A stretch of DNA of 64,000 nucleotides from CBDBKL01 sp965116215 (lineage in GTDB: Bacteria > Bdellovibrionota > Bdellovibrionia > Bdellovibrionales > JAKFYE01): positions 992,001-1,056,000 of the forward strand of contig OZ220494.1 of the NCBI GenBank assembly GCA_965116215.1, in the 5' to 3' direction. How positions within the stretch are numbered: position 1 is the first letter of the stretch; every line of letters begins with the position of its first letter. A model generated the notes under the pieces. The model was not told where the DNA came from. It did no database searches and saw only the letters and a list, made by a program, of their open reading frames with translations. The position numbers were made by a program, and so were the translations under genes. Of this stretch, positions 8,188-16,549 are shown in pieces.

Positions 8188-9040
8188 ATGACAAAATCTA
8201 AAACCCCTAAGATTGGATCAGAAAACAACGCTCTTCTATTAACACGCAATAAGGCAAGTAAAAGAATCATAAATCATATAAAGGACATTGAGGAAATGAA
8301 GCGTTGGCTTAAAGAAGATATTCATCTATATAAACCCCAAGTTAAAAACTCTTTTGAAGACTGGTATGAAAAAGATTTTGAGGGCTTGATAGAGTCAACT
8401 TTTGATCAATCTTATCAAATTAGAAACTTCTTTCCAATTGAGCCTATAACAAAATATACTAAACCTGAGGAGGTTATAACATTAATAGATAAAATAACAG
8501 AAGGCTTAAAAACTATTCTATCTGATTTAGATTTTTACCCCTACCAATCTTCTTCCAAGACAACAAACTCCCAACCTAAAAAAAAAGATAGAATCTAATA
8601 ATAAGAAAGTTTTTATAGTTCATGGACAAGATGAAGCATCTAAAGAAACTATTTTCAGATTTTTAAAAGAATTGCAACTCGAACCTATTATTCTTCATGA
8701 AAAACTCAATAGTGGAAAAACTATCATAGAAAAGTTTGAGCATGAAAGCAGTGATGTCTCTTTCGCTATTGTCCTACTCACACCTGATGATATTGGTGGA
8801 TCTAAAAACTATTCCAAAGAAGACCTTAAGCCAAGAGCTAGGCAGAATGTTATTTTAGAACTGGGATTTTTCATGGGAAAGTTAGGAAGAAATCGTGTTT
8901 GCTCTATATATTGGCCTAATGTAGAAATTCCCTCTGATTATCACGGAGTACTTTATATTCGTTATTCAGATGATGCTCAAAAATGGAAACCTCAGTTAAA
9001 ACGTGAACTTAAAAAAGCAGGATTGAAAATAAAATCGTAA
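8188..9040 (+). pseudogene. TIR-like nucleotide-binding protein, split by +1 in an A9 run
   Basis: The N-terminal frame (8188-8598, 136 residues) is helical. The second frame carries KKVFIVHGQDEASKE from about 8603, then LEPIILHEKLNSGKTIIEKFE, FAIVLLTPDD, RARQNVILELGFF and LYIRYSD. This is the TIR-like fold of the predicted nucleotide-binding family PF10137, seen in NAD-cleaving anti-phage effectors; the Glu of ILELGFF is the expected catalytic residue. The two frames join if one A is removed from A9 at 8578-8586, giving about 283 residues, the normal length for this architecture. It may be a dead gene, a phase-variable ON/OFF gene, a gene rescued by polymerase slippage, or a sequencing error. 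Its neighbours suggest a defence role (inference). Confidence 0.85.
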
Positions 9041-9456
9041 CTAGTATAAATTCCATTGGCAAGAAAGGCCAATATAGGTAAAAAATGGAGTCCATAAAAA
9101 AGATATGGAAAACAACTATGCGCTCAATATTTTCACTTCTCTATTGATATAGTTTACTCCGATACATTTGATTTATATTTTCTAAGAGATGTCATCACGA
9201 AAATTTGATAATAAACTCCCTACTTGTCTAACTTTCCTTTATTGTTTTGTAATCCTTGATCTTTTTTATAAATTTTCTCTCTTCAAAACAAGGTGTTCTA
9301 CACTTTTTGGCTTGTAGAAGTGAGATAGGAGCGATATAAGGTCTTAAAATAAATCTTATTTTCTAAAATCGGCTTTTAATTTGGTTTTTTTTGATTTTAA
9401 ATATAAAATTAAATAAAGATTTTCTGTAATTCATTAAAAATAATCAATAGGGAAGT
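9041..9456. other. Intergenic region with small hairpin
   Basis: About 415 AT-rich bases. ATTGGC / GCCAAT (9055-9060 and 9068-9073) forms a 6-bp hairpin 15 bases after the TIR-like gene. It lacks a T-run and would be a weak terminator at best. Nothing else gene-like is seen. The 3' end holds the upstream region of the 66-residue frame. Confidence 0.4.
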
Positions 9457-9657
9457 ATGTTTAATAACTCAAAAAACAAAGTAGAGTCAGAAAAAAATAA
9501 TGAAATAAAACAAGAGGACTCAAAGCCGAAATATTGGGAAAGAGTCCTCCAAGGGAAGGGAACTGTTGCAGAAGACTGGCCTACAGCAAAAGAACTTTGG
9601 AATGACATGAAAGAAGAAGTTAAAGAAATTCAGACAATCTTGAAACAAAAAACATAA
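9457..9657 (+). CDS. Small charged protein, unknown
   Basis: 66 residues, very rich in Lys, Glu and Asn, with a core YWERVLQGKGTVAEDWPTAKELW that looks like a real folded or binding segment. ATAGGGAAGT precedes the ATG with acceptable Shine-Dalgarno spacing. After the tandem stop TAATAA the same frame stays open to about 9807 (STKIARITNAALSTLSTLHKQ...), with protein-like composition. The gene may once have been longer, or a second small gene with a rare start may follow. No function is assigned. Confidence 0.45.
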   Translation: MFNNSKNKVESEKNNEIKQEDSKPKYWERVLQGKGTVAEDWPTAKELWNDMKEEVKEIQTILKQKT

Positions 9658-9888
9658 TAAATTCTACTGCTGAGTACAAAAATAGCAAGAATAACCAATG
9701 CCGCCCTTTCAACTCTTTCTACTTTACACAAACAAACAAGAAAAATGATGGATATTATTGAAAGTAACTCTTCAAATAATAATAAGAACTCAATAAAGCT
9801 CCTATAACTTGAAATCTAAAGTAAATATGATATCTTCTAAAAAAGGTAAAAACTCTGAAATCCATTGTTTTTCATGCCGGAGACAAAA

Positions 9889-10338
9889 ATGAAAAAAAAG
9901 GCAGAACTAAAGGTGATTGGATGGCGCGAATGGGTCTCTTTACCTGATTTAAATATTAAAAAAATTAAAGCAAAGATCGACACAGGCGCTCGTACCTCTT
10001 CCCTACACGCCTTGGATATGCATTTTTATAAAAGAGGAAAAAATAAGTTTGTCAAATTTAAAGTCCACCCTCACCAAAGGTCAGAACAAGGAAAAAAAAT
10101 CTGCAAAACCAAAGTTTTAGAGTACAGAAAAGTTAAGAGTTCCAACGGACAATCAGAACTGAGACCAGTCATCCTAACATCAATTCAATTCTTAGATGAA
10201 ATTTGGGACGTCGAACTCACCCTAACAAACAGAGATGAAATGGGGTTTAGAATGCTCATTGGCCGAGAAGGTATCAGAAAAAAATTCTTAGTCGATGCCA
10301 ATAAATCCTTCTATGGAACAAAAAAAAGAAAAAAATGA
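9889..10338 (+). CDS. RimB-like retropepsin-type protease (PF05618)
   Basis: A protein of about 149 residues of the family once called ATP-dependent zinc protease (PF05618), related to retropepsin-like aspartic proteases. The active-site block is KIDTGARTSSLHA (Asp-Thr-Gly) at about residues 31-43 of this start. IGREG follows near the C-terminus in the second conserved block. The start at 9889 is chosen because GGAG (9879-9882) sits 6 bases ahead; an upstream in-frame ATG lacks one. In pseudomonads RimB is encoded with RimK and influences ribosome glutamylation. Here it precedes rimK and an aspartoacylase-like gene, so a role in processing RimK products is likely. A partial copy of its 3' end lies downstream. 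Confidence 0.85.
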   Translation: MKKKAELKVIGWREWVSLPDLNIKKIKAKIDTGARTSSLHALDMHFYKRGKNKFVKFKVHPHQRSEQGKKICKTKVLEYRKVKSSNGQSELRPVILTSIQFLDEIWDVELTLTNRDEMGFRMLIGREGIRKKFLVDANKSFYGTKKRKK

Positions 10339-10420
10339 ACCTAACGTTCCTACCAAAAAAATCCAAAAACAACAACAACCCTCAAACAGCATCAAAGATG
10401 AAAAAGACATATTATAAAAT

Positions 10421-10455
10421 CCTTAATCGATGCCGATAAGTCATTCTATAGAACA
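10421..10455 (+). repeat. Degenerate duplicate of the rimB-like 3' end
   Basis: The 36 bases at 10286-10321, encoding the end of the RimB-like protein (LVDANKSFYGT), are repeated with a few substitutions at 10421-10455 (LIDADKSFYRT) just ahead of rimK. The gap between the genes therefore arose by tandem duplication followed by decay. The copy is no longer attached to a start codon. Confidence 0.8.
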
Positions 10456-10469
10456 AAGGGGACAAAAAA

Positions 10470-11687
10470 GTGAAACTAGCTATTCTATCAAGAGAGTCCA
10501 AGAACTACAGCACCCAACGTCTTATAGCCGCTGCAAAGAGCAGAGGGCATAGTGTAAAAATACTCAACACTCTTAAATTTGTACTCGACTTAGAAGAAGA
10601 ATCACCCAATTTGTATTTCAAACAAAAAAAACTGAGCCATTATGATGCTATCTTACCAAGAATTGGAAGCTCAATCACTTACTTCGGATCAGCCGTTGTT
10701 CGGCAATTTCAACAGATGGATGTGTACAGTCCCAATTCTGCCGATGGCATTCTGAACTCAAGAGATAAACTCAGAAGTTTCCAAATACTGAGCAAATATA
10801 AAATTGGCATCCCAGCGACAACATTCGTAAAAGATAAAAAAAGCGTCCTATCTGCTATTCAACGAGTCGGAGGAGCCCCAGTTGTTATCAAACTTTTAGA
10901 AGGCACTCAAGGAATTGGAGTACTGCTAGCACATACTCTAGAATCAGCAACTTCAATTATTGAATTCCTACAAAGTCAGAAACAAAATATTTTAATTCAA
11001 AAGTTTGTCGCTGAAAGTAAAGGAAGAGACATCAGGGCCATTGTTGTCGGTGACCAAGTCGTAGCCGCAATGAGAAGAGTAGCACAAGGTCAAGAATTTA
11101 GAAGTAATGTTCATCGAGGAGGAAAAACAGAACTGGTTGAACTAGATGACACTTATGAAAAAACAGCAGTAAGAGCTGCAAAAATTATGGATCTCGGCAT
11201 TGCTGGAGTAGATATGCTTGAAGGAAAAGACGGACCTCAAATTATGGAAATAAACTCCTCTCCAGGCCTAGAGGGTATCGAGAGTTGCACAAAATTAGAC
11301 ATAGCTGGTGCTTTTATTGATTATATTCATACCAAAGTGAATACTCCGGAAAAAGATCTACAAGAACGCCTGACTAATAATAGAGGCTATGGAATAACAG
11401 AAATTGTTATCCCATCCGATTCAAAATATATAGGTCAAACCATTGCTCACTCCGATTTTTATGGAAAAAATATTAATACTCTGGCTCTCAGTAGAAAAGA
11501 AAAACTGTTCCCAAATCCCAACACCGATAAAGTTCTCGAAGCAGGAGATCGGATTCTCTGCTTTGGAAAAATGGAATCCATACAAGACATTATTCCCGAA
11601 AAATCAACAAACAGTGGAAAGCAACAACTTAAAAAACTCACACAAGAGGACATTCAAAAGGCTCAAATAAATGAAAAAGAAGACTAA
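10470..11687 (+). CDS. rimK: RimK-type alpha-L-glutamate ligase with TrkA_C-like tail
   Basis: 405 residues; E. coli RimK has about 300. Residues 1-290 form an ATP-grasp ligase: pre-ATP-grasp domain (1-95), N.RDKL (about 90-96), VIKLLEGTQGIGV (about 139-151), GRDIRAIVVG and MEINSSPGLEGIE (about 255-268, metal ligands Glu and Asn). RimK adds glutamates to the C-terminus of ribosomal protein S6. Residues about 310-385 form an extra domain (EIVIPSDSKYIGQTI ... PNP.TDKVLEAGDRILCFG) that reads as TrkA_C/RCK_C, a ligand-sensing module of potassium channels and transporters. GTG at 10470 follows GGGGAC. It overlaps the next gene by 17 bases. A nucleotide or ion signal controlling ligase activity is inferred. 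Confidence 0.92.
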   Translation: MKLAILSRESKNYSTQRLIAAAKSRGHSVKILNTLKFVLDLEEESPNLYFKQKKLSHYDAILPRIGSSITYFGSAVVRQFQQMDVYSPNSADGILNSRDKLRSFQILSKYKIGIPATTFVKDKKSVLSAIQRVGGAPVVIKLLEGTQGIGVLLAHTLESATSIIEFLQSQKQNILIQKFVAESKGRDIRAIVVGDQVVAAMRRVAQGQEFRSNVHRGGKTELVELDDTYEKTAVRAAKIMDLGIAGVDMLEGKDGPQIMEINSSPGLEGIESCTKLDIAGAFIDYIHTKVNTPEKDLQERLTNNRGYGITEIVIPSDSKYIGQTIAHSDFYGKNINTLALSRKEKLFPNPNTDKVLEAGDRILCFGKMESIQDIIPEKSTNSGKQQLKKLTQEDIQKAQINEKED

Positions 11688-12654
11688 AAATTCCAAAGAT
11701 TCCGAAATGATTACAATTGGTGGCATTCCAATCCTTAGAGGTCAAAGAAAACGTGTGTTTTTAGAATCTGCAGCTCTTTATGACTACACTAAGTTAACTA
11801 TACCCGTTGAAGTTATTCGAGGAAAATTAAAGGGGCCCGTTCTTTTTATCAGTGCCGCTATCCACGGGGATGAAATCAATGGCGTGGAAATTATTCGTCG
11901 ACTTTTACAAAAAAGATTTTTATCGCAAATTAAAGGAACGCTTATCCTCATTCCTATTGTCAATATTTTTGGATATAATTATAAATCAAGATACTTGCCC
12001 GATAGAAGGGACTTAAACCGATCATTTCCGGGTGACCCTAAAGGTTCTTTGGCCAGTCGCTTGGCCAATATTTTTATGAAAGAAATTGTATCTCAATCCA
12101 CACATGGGATTGATCTTCATACGGGTGCTCTCCACAGAGTGAATTTACCACAAATTAGAGCCTGTCTTGATAACTCCGATACAAAAATATTAGCTAAAGA
12201 ATTTGGCACCTCGGTTATTATAAATTCTAAATTAAGAGATGGCTCATTAAGAGAAGCTGCTAGGAAGAAAAATGTAGTTATGCTCCTCTATGAAGGCGGC
12301 CAAGCTCTTCGCTTTGAAGAAAATGTTATTAGAGCCGGCTTACATGGTTGTATCTCTGTCATGAAAAAAATTGGTATGATTGAAACCCTAAAAAATAAAA
12401 AAAAGACAGATATTTTCATAGCAGAATCTAGCTATTGGATCAGAGCCCCTCGCAGTGGTGCATTTGCAGCTCATAAAAAGATTGGAGAAACTGTCAATGT
12501 CGGAGATATCATTGCCACAATAGCCAATCCCCTCGGAAGAGAAAAACAAACTGTACTGGCCGACGAAAAAGGTATTTTGATTGGATCCACATTACTCCCA
12601 CTGGTCAATCAGGGCGATGCTATGTTTCATATTGCAACCTTCAATAAAAAATAA
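11671..12654 (+). CDS. Succinylglutamate desuccinylase/aspartoacylase family protein
   Basis: 327 residues of the M14-like zinc amidohydrolase group (AstE/AspA, PF04952/PF24827). Zinc ligands are visible in ISAAIHGDEING (about residues 65-76, His and Glu) and in GIDLHTG (about 148-154, His). A C-terminal beta-rich domain (about 245-327) includes AHKKIGETVNVGDIIA, a biotinyl/barrel-like fold typical of this subfamily. Such enzymes are repeatedly encoded next to rimK and PF05618 proteases, and may deacylate or trim the modified product. The 17-base overlap with rimK implies translational coupling. The exact substrate is unknown. Confidence 0.88.
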   Translation: MKKKTKNSKDSEMITIGGIPILRGQRKRVFLESAALYDYTKLTIPVEVIRGKLKGPVLFISAAIHGDEINGVEIIRRLLQKRFLSQIKGTLILIPIVNIFGYNYKSRYLPDRRDLNRSFPGDPKGSLASRLANIFMKEIVSQSTHGIDLHTGALHRVNLPQIRACLDNSDTKILAKEFGTSVIINSKLRDGSLREAARKKNVVMLLYEGGQALRFEENVIRAGLHGCISVMKKIGMIETLKNKKKTDIFIAESSYWIRAPRSGAFAAHKKIGETVNVGDIIATIANPLGREKQTVLADEKGILIGSTLLPLVNQGDAMFHIATFNKK

Positions 12655-12844
12655 GCTCAGACCACTTCAAACGACAAGCTCATCTTAACACCAACCTATA
12701 CAAGCTCTCTTTAAAGAGCTATATACTCCCCCCTCCAAAATAAAATATGCACTCCCACAAAAGAGCCGATCTTAGTTACGATTTTTAATAGGATTTGATA
12801 TCTTCCTCTTGATTATTTGCCACTGTTGAAATTTTCTTGAACTT

Positions 12845-13020
12845 AAAAAACATATATTTGAGATCTTTTATTTGCATTTGAAAGAATGTGAATTTAAATT
12901 CAATCACAGAAATGAAGACCTCTATAGATAACTGCCTTCTCCACTCCTGTAACAGTCTCCTTAATATCATGCGCCCGTTCCAAATAGAAGGATTATTATA
13001 CCAATGGTCAACTTGAAAAG
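12845..13020 (+). pseudogene. Relic of an IS1595/ISXO2-like transposase
   Basis: Within the 465-base gap after the desuccinylase-like gene, the + strand encodes FYLHLKECEFKFNHRNEDLYR and then a stop. After a frame change it gives SLLNIMRPFQ. YLHLKECEF.FN.RN..LY..LL..MR is the characteristic C-terminus of IS1595-family transposases. No intact element or terminal repeats surround it. The minus-strand frame at 12785-13033 is a shadow of this relic. Confidence 0.6.
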
Positions 13021-13119
13021 GATGCTGTGACATGAGATAAAGTACTAGGAACGAAGTGGTTAAAGCGATTTTTGATGAAAAGTCTTAATTTAAGAAAAGT
13101 GAATAAAGGAGCTAAATAG

Positions 13120-13518
13120 ATGAACCATTTTTCAATACCGGAAGATTATTATTATACAAAGGATCATGAGTGGGCACATGTAGATGAAAACATTGTGACT
13201 GTTGGTTTAACCGACTTTGCACAGAACACATTGGGTGAAATTGTTTATGTAGAATTACCAGAAGAAGGACAAAAAGTCACTCAAGGAGAGTGCTTTGGAG
13301 TGGTAGAAAGTGTCAAAGCAGTGAGCGATCTAGTAGCTCCCGTATCTGGGACAGTGGTTGAAATAAACGCTCCTATTTTAGAAGAGCCGGGCGCATTAAA
13401 TGACGACCCAACGGATAAAGGATGGTTGATTCGTATTGAAATGGATACAGAACGAGAATTAGCAGCACTGATGAAAGCTCCTGAGTATAAAAAGTATGTT
13501 GAAAGACAAAAAAAATAA
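13120..13518 (+). CDS. gcvH: Glycine cleavage system H protein
   Basis: 132 residues. The H protein carries the aminomethyl group on a lipoyl arm between the P, T and L proteins of glycine decarboxylase. The lipoylation site is Lys66 in GVVESVKAVSDL, exactly as in the family, and length and N-terminus (YYTKDHEWAHV) match. GGAGC lies about 7 bases before the ATG. gcvP and gcvT are not adjacent; genomes with dispersed gcv genes, or with H protein serving only in lipoate relay, are known. A leucine tRNA follows within 10 bases, so the two may share a transcript. Confidence 0.97.
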   Translation: MNHFSIPEDYYYTKDHEWAHVDENIVTVGLTDFAQNTLGEIVYVELPEEGQKVTQGECFGVVESVKAVSDLVAPVSGTVVEINAPILEEPGALNDDPTDKGWLIRIEMDTERELAALMKAPEYKKYVERQKK

Positions 13519-13527
13519 AAAGACAAT

Positions 13528-13612
13528 GCCCGCCTGGTGGAATTGGCAGACACGCTAGACTTAGGATCTAGTGCCGCAAGGCGTGGGGGTTCAAGTCCCT
13601 CGGCGGGCACCA
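13528..13612 (+). tRNA. tRNA-Leu (anticodon TAG)
   Basis: An 85-nt tRNA with acceptor stem GCCCGCC / GGCGGGC, a long class II variable arm (GTGCCGCAAGGCGT), a T-arm GGGGGTTCAAGTCCC and an encoded ACCA. The anticodon loop CTTAGGA gives TAG, decoding CUA and probably other CUN leucine codons. It lies 9 bases after gcvH. Confidence 0.97.
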
Positions 13613-13619
13613 ACCGAAA

Positions 13620-13636
13620 CGCTGGACGAACCAGCG
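13620..13636 (+). promoter_or_regulatory. Hairpin directly after tRNA-Leu
   Basis: CGCTGG / CCAGCG with loop ACGAA, starting 7 bases after the tRNA CCA. The 12-mer GCTGGACGAACC (13621-13632) is also found at 40507-40518, immediately behind a duplicated tRNA-Arg end. It may be a tRNA 3'-processing or termination element. Confidence 0.6.
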
Positions 13637-13642
13637 ACCGTT

Positions 13643-13697
13643 AAAAAGCCATCGTAACAGAGAACTTAAGTTTCCAAACCCCGTGTGGCCTTTTTTT
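13643..13697 (+). terminator. Probable intrinsic terminator of gcvH-tRNA-Leu
   Basis: AAAAAGCCA pairs with TGGCCTTTTTTT (13686-13697) with one bulged base, followed by a run of seven Ts. The long internal loop makes it imperfect, but position and T-run fit termination of the gcvH-tRNA transcript. Confidence 0.5.
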
Positions 13698-13815
13698 ATT
13701 GCCGAAAACCTATCTTTGCAAGAGGCATTTTGTCAAAGCGATACATCAGCTATTGAAGAAGGCTAAAGTATGCTGCCTTGTGAAAACCTGAAACTGTTTG
13801 TTCACCGTTTTAGAT

Positions 13816-14478
13816 TTAATAACGACAGAATGTATCGTCTTGTAAAAACAAATCCTTCAAAACAGCCTCCGGCCGCATTATGGCCTGTAACCACTCTATG
13901 ACAGTTGTATTCCCTTTCATAAGAGCTAGATATAAACTCGTCTCTCCCCTTTTATTCTGAATATTCGGGTCAGCCTTGTAATCCAGTAATGCTTCTATAA
14001 TTGTCAATGCCGGATCAAAATACGATGAAGAACCCTCACCAGTAGTGGACTGCGAAACATTAAGAAGTCTAGGTATCACCTGATGTAATGGTGTCTCACC
14101 TCGTTTATTCTGAATATTTGGATCAGCTCCACTTTGAAGTAAAGCTAAAGCAAATTCCGCATCCCCACGAGCAGCAGCTCTGTGTAAAGGAGTATCTCCA
14201 AGATTGTTCTGGGCATTAATCGCTTCCACTCCCACTTCATGCAACCATGCTAAATTCAAAAAATCTTCATTAAAAGGGAGATAATGTATAGGGGTATCCC
14301 CTAAATAATTATTCTTAAAAAGAGTTCTCTTCCTCTTAAAAGACCACACCTTTAACAAAGAAACCCCATCTGAACTCTCAATAACAACACTCCCTTTAAT
14401 CTCTTTAGGAGACTCCTCCGCATGAAGTGGTAAAACAAAGAAGAATAAAAAAATAACCCATTTGATATAGAAAAACAA
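13816..14478 (-). CDS. Secreted ankyrin-repeat protein
   Basis: About 220 residues. There is no ATG at the 5' end; the TTG at 14478 is chosen because GGAGGTGAT lies just ahead of it at ideal spacing. The N-terminus is a hydrophobic signal segment ending at LHAEES. Ankyrin repeats of about 33 residues occupy roughly 50-190, seen as LGDTPLHRAAARGD...ALLQSGADPN and two copies of IQNKRGET.L. The second and third repeats are separated by a serine-rich insertion. Ankyrin repeats bind other proteins. Secretion suggests a periplasmic or exported binding role. No partner gene is adjacent. Confidence 0.82.
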   Translation of the reverse strand: MFFYIKWVIFLFFFVLPLHAEESPKEIKGSVVIESSDGVSLLKVWSFKRKRTLFKNNYLGDTPIHYLPFNEDFLNLAWLHEVGVEAINAQNNLGDTPLHRAAARGDAEFALALLQSGADPNIQNKRGETPLHQVIPRLLNVSQSTTGEGSSSYFDPALTIIEALLDYKADPNIQNKRGETSLYLALMKGNTTVIEWLQAIMRPEAVLKDLFLQDDTFCRY

Positions 14479-14490
14479 AATCACCTCCAA

Positions 14491-15271
14491 AAACCCTTAT
14501 CGTTTTCAGACTCTAGCAAAACATAGAATCGATATTCTATTTAAATCAGAAATCGTTCTCAATCTTTTCCGAATTTCTAGCAAAGCATAAAGTCACTGCT
14601 TTTTCTAAATCTCCAAAAACAAACTCTTTGATTTATTTTTTCTCTCTCTCCTTAAAAATAAATTTAAAAAACTAGGCTACCTCTCTCTATCACTTTCATA
14701 ATGCCAACTTCAATCAGATTCCACCATTAAGATGCCAGTTCCAAAACCCTTCTTACCGTGATCTTAAATCTCCCTTTCAGTTCCTATCCCTCATTTTTAA
14801 GTGATCCCATATAAACTCTAACCTCAAAAAGATAACTTATGCAAATATCTAAGAAGATTGTAAAAATATTTTATAAAATAACCCTACAGTGGCACAATAA
14901 ATATCCTTAGAAACCAAAATATGACAAGTACAAAGAATCTTGCTAAAAGATAATTTCAAGGCAAGCCGTCTAATAATTTATCTGGCAAATAGCGATCATT
15001 AAAGTAAACCGGCCCAATAGCATCATTAATGGCCAAGTTGACCTTTACCCCTCGCATCTCCTTTAACTCATACCTTTTTGCAACAGTCAGCAAGACCTTA
15101 ATTTCTACATCCTAGATATCATTCAGCTTTAATAAACTCATTTGTAATAAATTCTTAATAATTAAATCCAACCCAACTTTATTGAGTTTCCATAGACATT
15201 TCTTTATATATAATAAGATATAAAAATAACACCTTCTTTACGTATTTCTAACAACACACTGGAATGAACAA
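14491..15271. other. Long intergenic region with gene relic
   Basis: About 780 bases between the ankyrin gene and gmhB. Nothing is recognisable except a broken minus-strand frame at 14956-15141, listed separately. Base composition is strongly AT-rich. The promoter of gmhB is expected in the last 80 bases, but I cannot place it. Confidence 0.5.
14956..15141 (-). pseudogene. Uncharacterised gene relic with in-frame stop
   Basis: The minus strand reads MSLLKLNDI, then TAG, then an uninterrupted 51 codons including VAKRYELKEMRGVKVNLA and DAIGPVYFNDRYLPDKLL before a TGA. Composition is protein-like and the frame is preserved across the stop, so this looks like a recently inactivated small gene or the end of a larger one. 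It is also possible that translation starts after the stop at a non-ATG codon. The family is not recognised. Confidence 0.35.
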
Positions 15272-15802
15272 ATGCACAAAGCTATCTTTTTAGACCGTGA
15301 CGACACAATTATTCAAGATCATATCTATCTGAACAATCCAAAAGACATTGTCTATCTTGATGGCGTATTTGAAGCCCTAAAAAAACTCCAAGATGCAGAC
15401 TACTTACTCCTGATCGCTACAAATCAAAGTGGAGTGGCAAAAGGCCTTGTTCAAGTTGAAAACCTAAACAAAATCCATCAATGTATACAGAAAAAAATGC
15501 TGACATTTGGAATTACAATACAGGCCTTTTATTATGCTCCCTTTGATAACGACAGACCACACGCCATGAGGAAACCCGAACCAGGAATGCTTCTTCAAGG
15601 TCTCAAAGAATTTAACATCGATCCTTCACGCTCTTGGATGATTGGAGATCGCATGACTGACGTAGAGGCAGGACATCGAGCCGGTATGCGATCAATTTTA
15701 CTTTTAACAAAAAAAACTGTAAAAACATACGACTTTGCTCCCCCTGATGCTCAGTTTAAAACACTCAGTGAAGCTACACATTTTATATTGAATCACCCAT
15801 AG
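15272..15802 (+). CDS. gmhB: D-glycero-D-manno-heptose-bisphosphate phosphatase, HAD family
   Basis: 176 residues. The enzyme removes the 7-phosphate from heptose 1,7-bisphosphate in the LPS heptose pathway. HAD motifs are FLDRDDTI (6-13; nucleophile and acid Asp), ATNQSG (49-54), RKP.PGM (about 109-115) and IGDRMTDVEAG (about 128-138). The usual Cys/His zinc loop between motifs II and III (YCPH...C.CRKP in E. coli) is replaced by YYAPFDNDRPHAMRKP, with no cysteine, so metal is not held there. Related histidinol-phosphatases share the fold, but motif spacing and length favour GmhB. Confidence 0.85.
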   Translation: MHKAIFLDRDDTIIQDHIYLNNPKDIVYLDGVFEALKKLQDADYLLLIATNQSGVAKGLVQVENLNKIHQCIQKKMLTFGITIQAFYYAPFDNDRPHAMRKPEPGMLLQGLKEFNIDPSRSWMIGDRMTDVEAGHRAGMRSILLLTKKTVKTYDFAPPDAQFKTLSEATHFILNHP

Positions 15803-15837
15803 CCCTGTTTTTCCAAATCATTAAAGTCATCTTATCC

Positions 15838-16428
15838 CTAGGAAAGACCCAACAAATATTTCTGTAAAATATTCTCTGTCCCACGTTTTAACTGAAAAAA
15901 ACAAGACTCTTCTATATCCAATTCATTATTCTTAAGGATAGATGTCCTTAATAACTCATAAGTCTCACTAGAAGGCTTTAAAATTCCTATATGAAAAAGA
16001 AGTTTTATTTCAAACTGAGTATAAAGTTTTAAAAGACTCTTACACGTCTCCAAAGTTTTCAATGTATTTCCAAGTAAGTTAAAAAAACCCTCTCCCTCCC
16101 TATTTCCCACTTGTGCTACACGATCAATAATATCTAAAATTTTTAAAGCCAATATCAATTTCTCATAGTCTTTCCTAAGAAATTTAAAATCTTTAATTAA
16201 AGAAGCCTCTTTTAGAGCCTCCAGCCCACTCAGAGATCTTGAACTCTGGTAATTGAAATGGATAAAATGTGTGGGCTGTAAAACACCTCCACCAAAACGT
16301 TTTCTACTTCTTAAAGCAGACTTTGCAAAGAGATCTAATTTATCTCCCCGCTTTGTTAAAACCTTAACAATCAGATCCGCTTCAGAGTATTTTATAGTCC
16401 TTAAAACAATTCCCTTTTCTCGAATCAC
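15838..16428 (-). CDS. recO: DNA repair protein RecO
   Basis: 196 residues; E. coli RecO has about 240. The N-terminal OB fold is evident in EKGIVLRTIKYSEADLIV and the KGARS-like LFAKSALRSRKRFGG (about residues 34-48). The helical C-terminal part has FEIKLLFHIGILKP (about 139-152). RecO loads RecA on SSB-coated gaps with RecR. The protein lacks the C-terminal Zn-binding extension of the RecO of some groups (no cysteine quartet). It is a monocistronic minus-strand gene, convergent with gmhB. Confidence 0.85.
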   Translation of the reverse strand: MIREKGIVLRTIKYSEADLIVKVLTKRGDKLDLFAKSALRSRKRFGGGVLQPTHFIHFNYQSSRSLSGLEALKEASLIKDFKFLRKDYEKLILALKILDIIDRVAQVGNREGEGFFNLLGNTLKTLETCKSLLKLYTQFEIKLLFHIGILKPSSETYELLRTSILKNNELDIEESCFFQLKRGTENILQKYLLGLS

Positions 16429-16549
16429 ATATCGCTCCTAAAACATAAACCGAATCACCACTGCATTTGTAAAACTCTCAACACATAAATAGTGAAAGTA
16501 CTTTTTTGCGGCTAAAATATCACATCATCTCTAAACCAAGTCCTATCTT

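Noticed and set aside
12785..13033. 82-codon minus-strand frame
   Set aside because: Antisense shadow of the transposase relic on the plus strand.
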